A stretch of 64,000 nucleotides of DNA from Aporrectodea caliginosa. Lineage: Eukaryota > Annelida > Clitellata > Crassiclitellata > Lumbricidae. How positions within the stretch are numbered: position 1 is the first letter of the stretch; each line of letters opens with the position of its first letter. Location of the stretch: NCBI GenBank assembly GCA_020284085.1, contig JACEVL010000099.1, forward strand, positions 1,303,870-1,367,869, read 5' to 3'. The translations under genes and the position numbers were made by a program. Below the pieces are notes generated by a model. That model saw only the letters and a program-made list of their open reading frames with translations, was not told where the DNA came from and did not search any database. Shown here in pieces: positions 11,240-21,164 of this stretch.

Positions 11240-11612
11240 CCGGTGTCACGAAATAGAGTATCCCCCATACATGAGTATCCCCTTAGCGAAATGAAGTATT
11301 CTGTTTAGTTTGCATTTTTGGCGGTTTCTAAGTGTATTCAGTCGTACTGTTTTGATTTATTGTACACATAAAATATTTTAAGTTGCGTATCTTTAGTTTG
11401 TAAGTCGACCTGAAATCAATTTACTTCGTTTATGATGATTTTGACTGGATTTTCGTCGAGGCTATCGTGATGCGTATGACGATGGGTGATAGAATGGTTA
11501 ATCCCCCCAGATACCAGATACTCTAAACCGGTTTATTCCATCCGGAGAGGGGGGATAAATTCATACATCCCCCGGATAGTCTTAGGACGGATACTCTATT
11601 TCGTGATACCGG
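11240..11612. mobile_element. MITE with 24-bp terminal inverted repeats
   Basis: Ends are CCGGTGTCACGAAATAGAGT at 11,240 and the inverse ACTCTATTTCGTGATACCGG at 11,612, 23 of 24 bases matching. The 373-bp interior has no ORF above background but has GGGGGATAAAT/ATCCCCC partial internal inverted repeats. A nonautonomous DNA transposon is the best reading. The target duplication is not evident, so the superfamily is open. Confidence 0.7.
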
Positions 11613-11639
11613 AAACGCAGAAAAAGAAGCAAAATCCTG

Positions 11640-11740
11640 GTCTATTGTTGACGTCATAATACAAACTAATAAGATCAGACGATTTAAGAAATAGCTAAAA
11701 AAAATTAAGCTTATTGTTGACGTCATGTCATAATACAATT
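11640..11740. repeat. CRE-motif repeat, cluster 3
   Basis: Two exact TGACGTCA copies near 11,649 and 11,718. The second is GACGTCATGTCATAATA, with a small ATGTC duplication resembling the seed of the (TGTCA)n array at 13.7 kb. Confidence 0.7.
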
Positions 11741-11770
11741 ATCGTCACTAGAATTGTTGTCGGTCGTTAA

Positions 11771-12985
11771 TAAAATACAGCCCGTAAAAACAAAGTTTTT
11801 TACTATATCCATCTAGTATCCTATAATGCGTCTTATGAAGCAGTTACCTCTACAAATATATAGTCCGCGTCATTTTACGTCATAGCGTGCGTTTAATCAG
11901 GCAGCGCGCCCGTTTTTGTTGCGGCCAATGGCAACGCTGCGTATCGGAAAAGTTGAGTCCCCGATTCGAAAAGTTTATTCCCCGATTCTATAAGCTTGCC
12001 TTTTTGGGGAGCTGAAATTTTATAGAATGAAGTGTCTGCGAGGGCGAGTCTATCTGCCAAGTTTCAGGACGATTGAATGATTGTAAGTGATCGAATGAGT
12101 CGTCGCAAGATTTGACTTTTTAGCCTGTGGCTCAAACAAACATACATTCAAGATTTCCGTAAGTTAAACTAGATGGATAAATAAAATACAGCCCGTAAAA
12201 ACAAAGTTTTTACTATATCCATCTAGTATCCTATAACGTGTACTCTGAAAATAGTCCGCGTTCATTTTGCAACATAGCATGCGTTTAATGAGGCAGCGCA
12301 CACGTGTCTGTTGCGGCCAATGGCAACGCTGGCCAATGGCAACGCTGCGTTTCGGAAAAGGGGATTCCCCGATTCGAAAAGTTTAGTCCCCGATTCTATA
12401 AGCTAGCCTTTTTTGGGGAGCTGAAATTTTGATAGAATGAAGTGTGTGCGAGGGCGAGACTATCTGCCAAGTTTCACGACGATTGAATGATTGTAAGTGA
12501 TCGAACTAGTCGTCGCAAGATTTGACTTTTTAGCCTGTGGCTCAATCAATCAAGCAAGCAAGATTCCCGCAAGTTAAACTAGATGGATAAATAAAATACA
12601 GGCCGTAAAAACAAAGTTTTTTACTATATCCATCTAGTATCCTATAATGCGTCTTATGAAGCAGTTACCTCTACAAATATATAGTCCGCGTTCATTTTAC
12701 GACTGCGGCCAATCACAACGCTGGCCAATCACAACGCTGCGTTTCGGAAAAGGGGATTCCCCGATTCGAAAAGTTTAGTCCCCGATTCTATAAGCTAGCC
12801 TTTTTGGGGAGCTGAAATTTTGAAAGAATGAAGTGTGTGCGAGGGCGAGTCTATATGCCAAGTTTCACGACGATTGAATGATTGTAAGTGATCGAACTAG
12901 TCGTCGCAAGATTTGACTTTTTAGCCTGTGGCTCAACCAAGCAAGCAATCAAGATTCCTGCAAGTTAAACTAGATGGATAAAAAC
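11771..12985. mobile_element. Three tandem MITE-like units with 12-bp inverted ends
   Basis: Each unit starts TATCCATCTAGT and ends ACTAGATGGATA, a perfect 12-bp inverted repeat: 11,806-12,179, 12,216-12,589 and 12,627-12,980. Units are joined by a conserved ~37-bp spacer (AAATACAGCCCGTAAAAACA), which also precedes the first. All share GCCTTTTTGGGGAGCTGAAA, GTGCGAGGGCGAG and CGTCGCAAGATTTGACTTTT. Unit 2 has a doubled GGCCAATGGCAACGCT. No ORF. The layout is a satellite built from a TIR element. Confidence 0.8.
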
Positions 12986-13057
12986 AAGAATAATGAGGCA
13001 AGCTTCGTTTGTCACTGTCCTCATAATATATACATAACAATAAAATATAATCTTAAG

Positions 13058-13275
13058 CCTATTGTTGACGTCATAATACAAAGTAATAAAAATAACTAAT
13101 GAGATATTAAGCCCATTGCTGACGTCATAATGCAAATTAATAAACTAGCAAAATGCTATTGTCACATAATAAAGACTGATCAGGAGTCTTGTTCCATTGT
13201 TGCCATCGCAATGCAAATTACTTGCATAGGCCTAGTCTTTTGTTGTCGTCACAATACAGACTAATAATTTATGTT
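13058..13275. repeat. CRE-motif repeat, cluster 4
   Basis: Exact TGACGTCA near 13,066 and 13,120 and decayed copies to 13,250 (TTGTTGTCGTCACAATACA), with AATACAGACTAATA-type spacers typical of this end of the array. Confidence 0.7.
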
Positions 13276-13294
13276 GTTATTTTGCAATTTTAAG

Positions 13295-13480
13295 TGGGCA
13301 ATTAAGTAGCGCCTCTTCAAGAAAACTCGTGGGAAGTGTTCCAGAATATTCAACCCTGGCGACATAGAGTCATGGATAGGGAAATAAGCTTGTTACAGCA
13401 TGAAATCCGACAACGGCAAAGCTGCTATGTTGTACTGCGGAAGTACATGAAGGGAATAATCAATTTACATTTACATTTAC
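13295..13480 (-). mobile_element. LINE 3' tail fragment, minus strand
   Basis: AAGTAGCGCCTCTTCAAGA with GAAAACTCGTGGGAAGTGTT resembles the tails at 59.1 kb and the family A core in reverse. No coding frame is readable. Diverged, so assignment is tentative. Confidence 0.4.
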
Positions 13481-13491
13481 ATCTACCTGCA

Positions 13492-13695
13492 TAGATCCCT
13501 CCCTCCCTGTGGAATAGATTTCCTCCTTCTCTACGCTCTACAATCTTCTCTGGTAGCATCTCTACCTCTTCTCTCTCACCTTAAAACCTTCCTGTTCTCT
13601 CTCGCACTGGGAGCGCTTCTGAAAGGCTTATGCTATGAGAATTGCTTTATAATTGATCAAATACAACATAATACAATACAATTAATTTTGTATTG
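13492..13695 (+). mobile_element. LINE 3' fragment, plus strand
   Basis: Forward reading SLWNRFPPSLRSTIFSG...LSPLKTFLFSLALGALLKG is the C-terminal end of an L2/CR1-type LINE ORF (W-N-x-PxxLR, then LKTFLF). It is followed by GGGAGCGCTTCTGAAAGG and an ATACAATACA terminal microsatellite. A different subfamily from the 55.7-kb copy, but its tail end resembles that of the SINEs. Confidence 0.65.
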
Positions 13696-13698
13696 CAG

Positions 13699-13916
13699 GA
13701 TGTCATGTCATGTCATGTCATGTCATGTCATGTCATGTCATGTCATGTCATGTCATGTCATGTCATGTCATGTCATGTCATGTCATGTCATGTCATGTCA
13801 TGTCATGTCATGTCATGTCATGTCATGTCATGTCATGTCATGTCATGTCATGTCATGTCATGTCATGTCATGTCATGTCATGTCATGTCATGTCATGTCA
13901 TGTCATGTCATGTCAC
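13699..13916. repeat. (TGTCA)n pentanucleotide array, about 43 units
   Basis: A perfect 5-bp tandem repeat over ~215 bases. All three forward frames are open and read Met-Ser-Cys-His-Val. It lies inside the CRE-motif region, and cluster 5 resumes 30 bases after it. Confidence 0.97.
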
Positions 13917-13939
13917 TAATATCTAAATTTTATTTCTGT

Positions 13940-14215
13940 TCTATTGTTGACGTCATAATACAGACTATTAAATAAGGTAATACTGGCTCTCTTGTTGACG
14001 TCATAATAAAGATTTCTGGTCCATTGCTGACGTCATAATGCAGACTAAAATATGAGCTAATTTCTTGTCTGTTGTTGATATCACTACACAGACAAACACG
14101 TAAGTTACGTTTGCCCTATTTTGACGTCACAATAGAGATTAGTATCATCATATTATTCTGTATTTACGACGTCAATAATAGAACAAGCTGTTGTTGACGT
14201 CACAATGCAAACTCA
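13940..14215. repeat. CRE-motif repeat, cluster 5
   Basis: Five exact TGACGTCA octamers (near 13,948, 13,996, 14,028, 14,122, 14,195) in 275 bases, the densest stretch, with AATACAGACTA spacers. Confidence 0.8.
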
Positions 14216-15290
14216 CCTAAGCTAACAAGATTGCGGGCCTATTGTTGTTAAAGGAATAAAGTAGGCCTAGTCTATTATGTTCTTCATAACGACAGGCCTA
14301 AGAGACGGTCATTTTCATATAATGACTATTAATTGGTAATCAACTGACGTTGGCTCAGGCGTTCCTTTAGGCTGATGTTTACCCCGAGGCATTCTTAGAC
14401 TTCGCTGCCAAGCATACTGAGGAAGTCTGGCGACAGTTTTCACGAAGCCGACTATGATTAATCCATTCAAGACCAGCCAGGGAATTAATCGGCTTCATAT
14501 GGGGTAGCGGGTTGATATCAGCCATAAAGGTCGAGCGTTATGCGACGCTAAAGCCGGCTTATTTGCGACACCTTTGAAGCCGCACCGAGATCTTTTGATC
14601 TACACCAGAGAATATCACGCCGCAGAAGATTAAAGGATTGGCGGTGCCTTTGTTACGCCGCCATCAATTCTGCCGATCGCTTCCGCTTACCTTGAGCCTC
14701 AGAGGCTGAGCTTTCGGCTGCTGGGAAAGTAGATGAAGGAATGGATAGATAAACAGAACGGAACAATGAAGCGAAGCAAGAACGAAGGAATGTTCAGTCA
14801 AGAACGAAGGAATGTTCAGTCAAGAACGAAGGAATGTTCAACCAATTATGACATCCCTCTATATGACATTCTTCTTTAACAACGGCAACAGCTGCAAATA
14901 CAAGGAAACTGTTACGACCACTGACAAGGGCCTCAAATAATGTACTATTGTACTTTATAACACAGTGTGCAACAGCTGCAAACTCCGCCACTGATCGTTT
15001 TCTGTCAGTGCCAGTCCCAAGCCTGGATGAAGGAGGAGGGCGACGCTAATGTGGTCTTTGTAACCACACAGTGGTCGTTAAACAGTAAACAAGCAAGTTG
15101 CTCAGTGTTGTTACAGAAGAGTATACTTGTTAGGAATGTCATAGAAACTGTTGCACAGAATAGCCTCTATTCCCGTAACAGTTAGTAGGCCTATCTCAAT
15201 CCATTGTTAATTGCTGCATTTTGACAGCAAATTTCCTATCCTTTAAACGAAAATACAATACAATGGTTGACATTGTGAATAACATGGTTC
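14216..15290. other. No gene seen; short 22-bp triplication
   Basis: AAGAACGAAGGAATGTTCAG occurs three times in tandem at about 14,778-14,840. A GATTAATC/GGCTTC-rich stretch at 14,450-14,600 repeats short motifs imperfectly. ORFs of 65-72 codons here are background. Confidence 0.5.
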
Positions 15291-15292
15291 CC

Positions 15293-15355
15293 TGTGAATA
15301 AGCTGGTGCCTTGCGCTTAGCTTTGGAGTAGCACTTTAGAAAGTTAGAGTTTACA
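15293..15355 (+). mobile_element. LINE family B 3' tail, short
   Basis: GTGAATAAGCTGGTGCCTTG then GCGCTTAGCTTTGGAGTAGC and ACTTTAGAAAGTT match the LINE tails at 50,436 (plus) and 48,300 (minus). Extremely 5'-truncated. 15,355-15,945 shows no feature. Confidence 0.6.
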
Positions 15356-15948
15356 AATGTCCTGTGTGCAGTTGATTTGTCTGGAGTGTATAGTTTGTAG
15401 TATGAATTTTTGAGAGATTAGCTCAAGTCAACTACATAGGATTTCATTCTAAAATGCTGGAAATTTATTTTCCAGTTCAAGTACAGTTTGAAAGTTTGAG
15501 GAAATAGTGTGCTGTTGACATTTCTAAGTACTTTAGGCTCTGATTACGACCGCAATGATAAGAAAGCACGTAAACCACGATATTTACTCTGTAGGCTATT
15601 TATCATCTGATGAAAAAAAGCATCACTCGATGGTGCCGAATAACTTGGACAGGATAACTCCACAGATTAACCGTCTCTAGATGCTCCTATACCTGCACAC
15701 CGCACGTTACTGGGTGACTTCTCAAACCAGTTGGTCACCGTGTTATACAAATAAGAAAGGCAACAACAAAAGTCGATTGTTGTAACAATGACAACACTTA
15801 CGACAATTATACCACACAATAGAGCTTAAACAATACCAGTAATAGCAGCTGAAATAGCGACTGCTATTAGGTTTATATATGTTTAATCACAGCTGCTGTC
15901 TCTACCACCTCCGCCCCAAATGTCCCTACAATGTCCAATCTTTTCTGG

Positions 15949-16796
15949 TATGCTAGTGTGCTACTGCTAGGAGCAATTCCACTCTTAATCTTACTAGAAG
16001 CAAAGATGGTCGTTTGAGGACCGAGGCATGCTTAATTAAATCGGGCGCAATAAAAATTTATGTCCTATTTTCAGGCCGAAGTAGCAGCAGCAGCAACACG
16101 TGCTAGGGTGAATGCACTCAGCCTTAATTATGCGAGAATGATGCACATGTGTTCTATCCGTACTTTGTCTCATCTCTCTTATCAGTCTATATCGATCAGT
16201 TCATCCATTCAGTTCATCGATATTTCAGTACAGTCAGACTGCAGTCGAGTCTTGCAACTAAGTAGGCCGGTCAATCAGTTGGTCAGTCACTCTTTCGGTC
16301 GGTCCTTCGGTTGATCTTTCGATCGGTTTTTCGGTCCGTTTTCGGTCGGTGATTCGGTCAATCTTTCGGTTGGTCTTCTAGTTGGTCCTTCGGTTTGTCT
16401 TCGATCAGTTTTTCAGTCGGTCTTTTATTTGGTCTTTCAGTTGGTCTTTTTGTCGGTCCTTCAGTCGGTCTTTCGATCAGTTTTCGGTCGGTCATTCAGT
16501 CAATCTTTCGGTTGGTCTTTCAGTTGGTCCTTTTGTCGGTCCTTCAGTCGGTCTTTCGGTCCGTTTTCGGTCGGTCATTCGGTCAATCTTTCGGTTGGTC
16601 TTTCAGTTGGTCTTCTAGTTGGTCCTTCGGTTTGTCTTCGAGTAGTTTTTCTGTCGGTTTTTTGGTCGGTCTGACTTTTATTTAGTCTGTTTGTTCATTT
16701 TCCTGCCTGCCAATCAATTTGTTCCATCGCATATCTCAACCTGTCTTTCTGTAAGATTAAGAGTGGAATTGCTCGTAGCAGTAGCACACTAGCATA
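15949..16796. mobile_element. Element bounded by 46-bp inverted repeats
   Basis: The left end (15,949-15,994) begins TATGCTAGTGTGCTACTGCT. The right end (16,751-16,796) is its inverse with a single mismatch. The 750-bp interior is mostly a CGGT/TTGGTC microsatellite and carries no gene. The near-identity of the arms suggests a young fold-back or MITE whose interior expanded, or an inverted duplication around a microsatellite. Confidence 0.65.
16262..16680. repeat. Degenerate TCGGT/CTTTCGGTTGG array
   Basis: Imperfect 4-bp-period repeat (TCGG, TTGG, TCAG) with blocks such as CGGTCGGTCATTCAGTCAAT repeated at longer spacing, so small duplications overlie the microsatellite. Phe/Ser/Gly/Val-rich frames are artefacts. 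Confidence 0.85.
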
Positions 16797-17039
16797 TAGT
16801 TGACAGCCATTTCTGCCTGCTTGTTTGTCTATCTATCTTATCTGACCTTACTAACTAACAAACTGAATGACTGACTGTCAGTCACTCTGTCTGGCAGACT
16901 GATCGCAGCCTGCCATCCTCCATGTGTAACAGTGATTTCTCTGTCGCGACTAAAAAGTCCTTGAAGAAAAGGAAATAAATCGAAACACAACATTCGGTCT
17001 GCACGGTTCGGTTTCTTCGCTTTGTTTACCAATGAACAA

Positions 17040-17400
17040 CGATTCCAGATATCCAAAAAGCAAGAGAAACAACAGCAAAATGAACAGCAAAAAGAACAAG
17101 CATAAGAACAAGAAAAATGACACAAGGATCAAAAGAAGAAGTAGAAAATGAAGAAAAGGAACAAGAACAAGGAGAATATGAGGAGAAGGTGGGCAAGGAC
17201 AAGAACTGGAACAAGAACAAAATAAACAAGAACAAGAAGGAAAATAAGGAGAAGTACTATAGAAGAACAACGAAGACCACAATAAGAACAAGTAGAGCAA
17301 AAGAAAAAGAACATTGAAGAAGGAGGAGGAAGAGAAGGAAAGGAAGGAGGAGAAGGAGGAAGGAGGAGACGGAAGAGAGGAATCGTGACGATCAGCGCTT
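17040..17400. repeat. Purine-rich AAGAACAAG tract
   Basis: Degenerate AGAACA/AAGAAG repeat, grading into GGAGGAAGGAGGAG. Similar in type to 38.15-38.47 kb. 16,800-17,040 and 17,400-17,850 have no supported gene; GATCAGCGCTTTATATGCGC at 17,391 may be a LINE-tail relic. Confidence 0.8.
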
Positions 17401-17854
17401 TATATGCGCTAGAAGGAGACGATCCAAGCGCTGGTCAGTCAGACAGAAACACAGCGCCATCGACCGACTCATTGGCTTTCAGAGCGACTCAATGGCGAAA
17501 TAAGTCAGCGCTCACAGCAAGAAGCTAAGCGAACGCTGGGACGCAGTTAAGCGTATAGTGCACCAGAATTGGTTTCATGACAAATGGCCTACAATGTATC
17601 GATGCTTATAAGCCTATACATGAATACAAAACAGAGAGACTCTCCTATATATACGTCGTATGTACAATTATATAAATCCATCCATTGCTCGCATATCCGA
17701 TGTAGACGCTGACCTCACATACACACAGCATTGAGGCTCGGCCATTGCCTATAGCCTATAGCTTGTCTACGGCTAAACGTAATCCATCAATTGCTTATAT
17801 ACAGCACGTAGAGATTCCTCCATTTCCTGTTACGTTTTATATACCCACAGCTGG

Positions 17855-17857
17855 GTA

Positions 17858-17894
<37 letters not shown>

Positions 17895-18008
17895 TATATA
17901 TATATATATGAATGAATATATATATATGAATATATATATTGCCTATATATTATATATATAAATTATATATATATATATGAATATATATATATGAATATAT
18001 ATATTGCC

Positions 18009-18039
<31 letters not shown>

Positions 18040-18080
18040 GATATATGAATATATATATATTATATATATATATATGACTC
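17855..18080. repeat. TA-rich compound repeat with ~75-bp duplication
   Basis: (TA)n blocks are separated by GAATATATATA and a repeated TTGCCTATATATTA word (about 17,938 and 18,003), which shows a segmental duplication inside the AT tract. 18,085-18,425 shows no recognisable element. Confidence 0.85.
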
Positions 18081-18429
18081 AGATAATCACACGCTGCCTA
18101 TATATATTTAAGAGCGAAATGGAGACCGTCGCCTAGGGTGACGAGACGCTTAATTACAATGCCTTAATCTCGTCCACGGACGATTTCTTTGCTACGCAAC
18201 GAGCGACGTAATCGAGATTTTAATTAAGCGAACTGCCCAGCGAACAATTAGTATTCAACCGTCAATGCTTAATAGTTCATAATAGGAACATTAATCTGCG
18301 ATTTATATAGTCCGATAATCGTGCGATATTGGAACAGTTTTGTTCCGGTTGTGTTTAACGTGGCAATTGTTAGAGAATATAGTCTCTTCCTGTCTAAGAG
18401 GAATATAATGCCCAAACCAAGGCATCTAA

Positions 18430-18680
18430 ATGTATTGTATTGTATTGTATTGTATTGTATTGTATTTGAACACTTGTTATAGCGCCCTTCCAGATTCCTA
18501 ATCAGAGGCGCTCCCGACTACTGCGCGTTTACGCTGAATCGGAGTTTCACGCCGAAGCGCATGAGCAATTGCGAGTGAAGGACTTGCCAGGGTCCCTACG
18601 CGGCGGCTTTGAGGTGGATTCGAACCCGCAACCCCTCCAGCTGCAAGGCACCGAACATACCCCTATCACCACCGCGCCCC
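18430..18680 (-). mobile_element. tRNA-derived SINE, copy 2
   Basis: Second copy of the SINE at 9,342: head GGGGCGCGGTGG, B box GGGTTCGAATCC, the same body and LINE-like tail GGGCGCTATAAC, ending (ATACA)n. AATGT follows the head and AAATGT precedes the tail, a possible short target duplication. Small indels in the head (GTGATAGGGGTA) weaken the A box. Confidence 0.85.
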
Positions 18681-18764
18681 AATGTGGGAATATATATTCA
18701 TGCGGGGAGGTGCTACATTAGTTGCCGATGCACAACCCATTGAGTCTTAAAATTTTAATGCTTA

Positions 18765-19165
18765 TGCATCCAACCATTGAGCTGAGAACATAGTAGTACA
18801 TCCTAATACATTCTTGGGGCACTGTAGCCGATTGTAACGCGGGGAGTACGGATTCGAGCCACGCCCGAAGCAGTTACCAAGTTGGGACCTTGAGCAAGTC
18901 TTTCACTAGCAATTGATCTGCACCATCGATGTTCTGTCGTTTGGTCGTGTGTGCACTTCTGAACTTTGGAAGGAGGGAAATATCAAAATACAGTCGTATT
19001 GTATTGTATTGTATTGTACAATTGTATTGTACAATTGTGTTGTATTGTGGCTTACTTACATCAAACCATTGAGCTGAGAACACAGTAGGCCTACATCGAA
19101 CAATATTATTGAGCTGAGAACGTATACTGCGAACCATTGAGCTGAGAATATAATACTACTGACCA
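18765..19165. repeat. Dispersed CCATTGAGCTGAGAACA repeat
   Basis: At least four copies of CCATTGAGCTGAGAA (about 18,773, 19,068, 19,107, 19,132) with a related TGTTGAGAACATTGTACTTC at 20,597. A small local minisatellite bordering the CRE array. Between copies, 18,855-18,900 has GGATTCGAGCC, a B-box-like word followed by a CCTTGAGCAAGTC-type SINE body, and 18,995-19,040 is a TTGTA repeat. Confidence 0.6.
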
Positions 19166-19244
19166 CTTCATTGAGAAAATAGTACTTAGACCTACAGTAA
19201 CTGAGATTGAGAACATTCGATCCACTGAGTTTATAAGTTAAGCC

Positions 19245-19525
19245 TAGTCTATTATTGACATCACAATATAGCCTAGGATATAATTCAAACCTCGTCTACT
19301 ATTGACGTCATAATACAAACTAATATAAGTTAAACCTGGCTTATTGGTGACGTCATAAAACAGGGTAATATTTAGGTTTAGCTTGCTTGATCTATTTTTA
19401 AAGTCATAATACAGACTATAATGAATAAGCCTAGCTCAGTGTTGACGTCATAATACAGACTGATATAATTAAGGTCTGGTCCTTTTGCTGACGTCATAAC
19501 ACGGATAAATATAAGTTAATCCTGG
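19245..19525. repeat. CRE-motif repeat, cluster 6
   Basis: Exact TGACGTCA near 19,303, 19,348, 19,443 and 19,489 with AATATAAGTTAAGCCTG spacers. This cluster and cluster 7 flank the cytochrome b NUMT and share the same spacer words, so they were probably contiguous before the insertion. Confidence 0.8.
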
Positions 19526-19619
19526 CCTAGACTCCCAAGAACAATTTTTCTAATATTAACTGCTATCGGATACAAAGTCTAGCAGTACTGTGGGGCCTGC
19601 TTCTTATGCCCCCATAATG

Positions 19620-20215
19620 GCAAAAAGGTAAAATGAAGTGAAATGCGAAGAATCGATTTAGGGTGGCATTATCTACGGCAAAGCCCCTTCAAATTCATTC
19701 TACTAAGGATTTTCCAATGTAGGGGATGGCTGAAAATAGGTTGGTAATTACTGTTGCTCCTCAGAATCTTATTTGGCCTCATGGTAGAACGTAACCTATA
19801 AATGCTGTTGCTATGGTTAGAAGGAATAGAATTACCCCCAATGTTTCAGGTTTCTATAAGGGACTTCAAGGGTGTATGACCCATAGTAAAGTCCACGTCC
19901 TGCGTGAAGGTAGATGAATAGGAAAAATATAGAGGCTCCGTTAGCATGAATTGATCGTAATAACCATCCATAGTTTACGTCTCGAGAGATATGGGCCACA
20001 GAAGAGAAAGCTATTTCGATATTTGGCACATAGTGTATTCTTAGGAATAGGCCCGTGATCGTCTGGATAACTAAACATAGGCCTAGAAGGGAACCGTATA
20101 TTTTCATCAGATAGAAATATTGTTTGGTGCTGGGAGATCAATTAAGGATCTGTTGATGATTTTAATTGCTGGGTAGGTGGTTCGGATAGGTTTGAACATA
20201 TTAGTTGAAGGGGCG
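19620..20215 (-). pseudogene. CYTB: NUMT: nuclear copy of mitochondrial cytochrome b (N-terminal half)
   Basis: On the minus strand, from an ATG at 20,199, it reads the start of cytochrome b: MFKPIRTTYPAIKIIN, then [17 protein letters not shown] with the haem-region [19 protein letters not shown], and [20 protein letters not shown]. It ends in FAVDNATLNRFFAFHF near 19,640. Cytochrome b is the membrane core of respiratory complex III and is normally mitochondrially encoded. Here TGA stands for Trp, ATA for Met and AGA for Ser, so nuclear translation would fail. At least three frameshifts (about 20,105, 19,860, 19,838) also break it. It holds about half of the gene, embedded in the CRE-motif array. 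Confidence 0.95.
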
Positions 20216-20244
20216 TAAAGGTCCTTTGGAGCGTGAGGTTTAGC

Positions 20245-20595
20245 TTGGCCTATATTGCTGACGTCATAATAAAGGCTAATATTTACGTTAAGCCTGATCT
20301 ATTGTTAAAGTCATAATACAGACTATAATAAATAATAAATAAGTGAGCCTGGCACATTGTTGACGTCATAATACAGACTGATATAATTTTGGTGACGTCC
20401 TCAAAGAAAAGGACCCACATTTTGGTGATGTTATAACACGGATTAATATAAGTTAAGATTCGTCTATTGTTGACGTCATAATACAGACTGATATAATTTT
20501 GGTGACGTCCTTTTGGTGACGTTATAACACGGATTAATATAAGTTAAGATTCGTCTATTGTTGACGTCATAATACAGACTAGTTAGATTGCGTAA
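20245..20595. repeat. CRE-motif repeat, cluster 7, with ~90-bp tandem duplication
   Basis: Four exact TGACGTCA octamers. A ~90-bp block (TAACACGGATTAATATAAGT through TTGTTGACGTCATAATACAG) is present twice at about 20,435-20,500 and 20,525-20,590, almost identical, a recent unit duplication. 20,600-21,160 has nothing recognisable. Confidence 0.85.
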
Positions 20596-21164
20596 GTTGT
20601 GTTGAGAACATTGTACTTCTAACCATTGAATTCGTACTGAATCTGACCCTAGTAACGGTCTTGAATTTAATTAAAAGCCGGTGATTTTTTACTGTGAAGG
20701 GTTGACACATTGAACCAAATGCTCAGTCTAACCATTTTCGTGCATAATTTGGTTTTAAAATGCCTACGAAATCGCTTTCGTGTGGCTATATTAAGTACTT
20801 TGGCTTCATATACAATGCTAATGAATCTGGCGTTTAATTATAATTAGCGTTTGTATTTTGGCGGATTACGCTTGTTTTGTATGAATACGGTCAGAGTTAC
20901 TGTAGTAAGTATAGTAACTGTCATTCATATCTTACTACAATCGGTGGCTATATTAGCCTAAAGTTCTGTTACGAGGTAATTTCTGTCTAACCAATCTAGA
21001 TTAAGTATAAGTAAGGACGTGGAAGTTGGTTTGCTTGCATCTGAAAAGCGCATCGGAAATACACATTGCACAAAACGGTTAACAGGCTTTGCTTTTAGGA
21101 GTGTATACTTTGCTCCTCCTCGTCCATCCAATACCCTCTGTCTATCTTTCTGCCTCTGCCTCTG

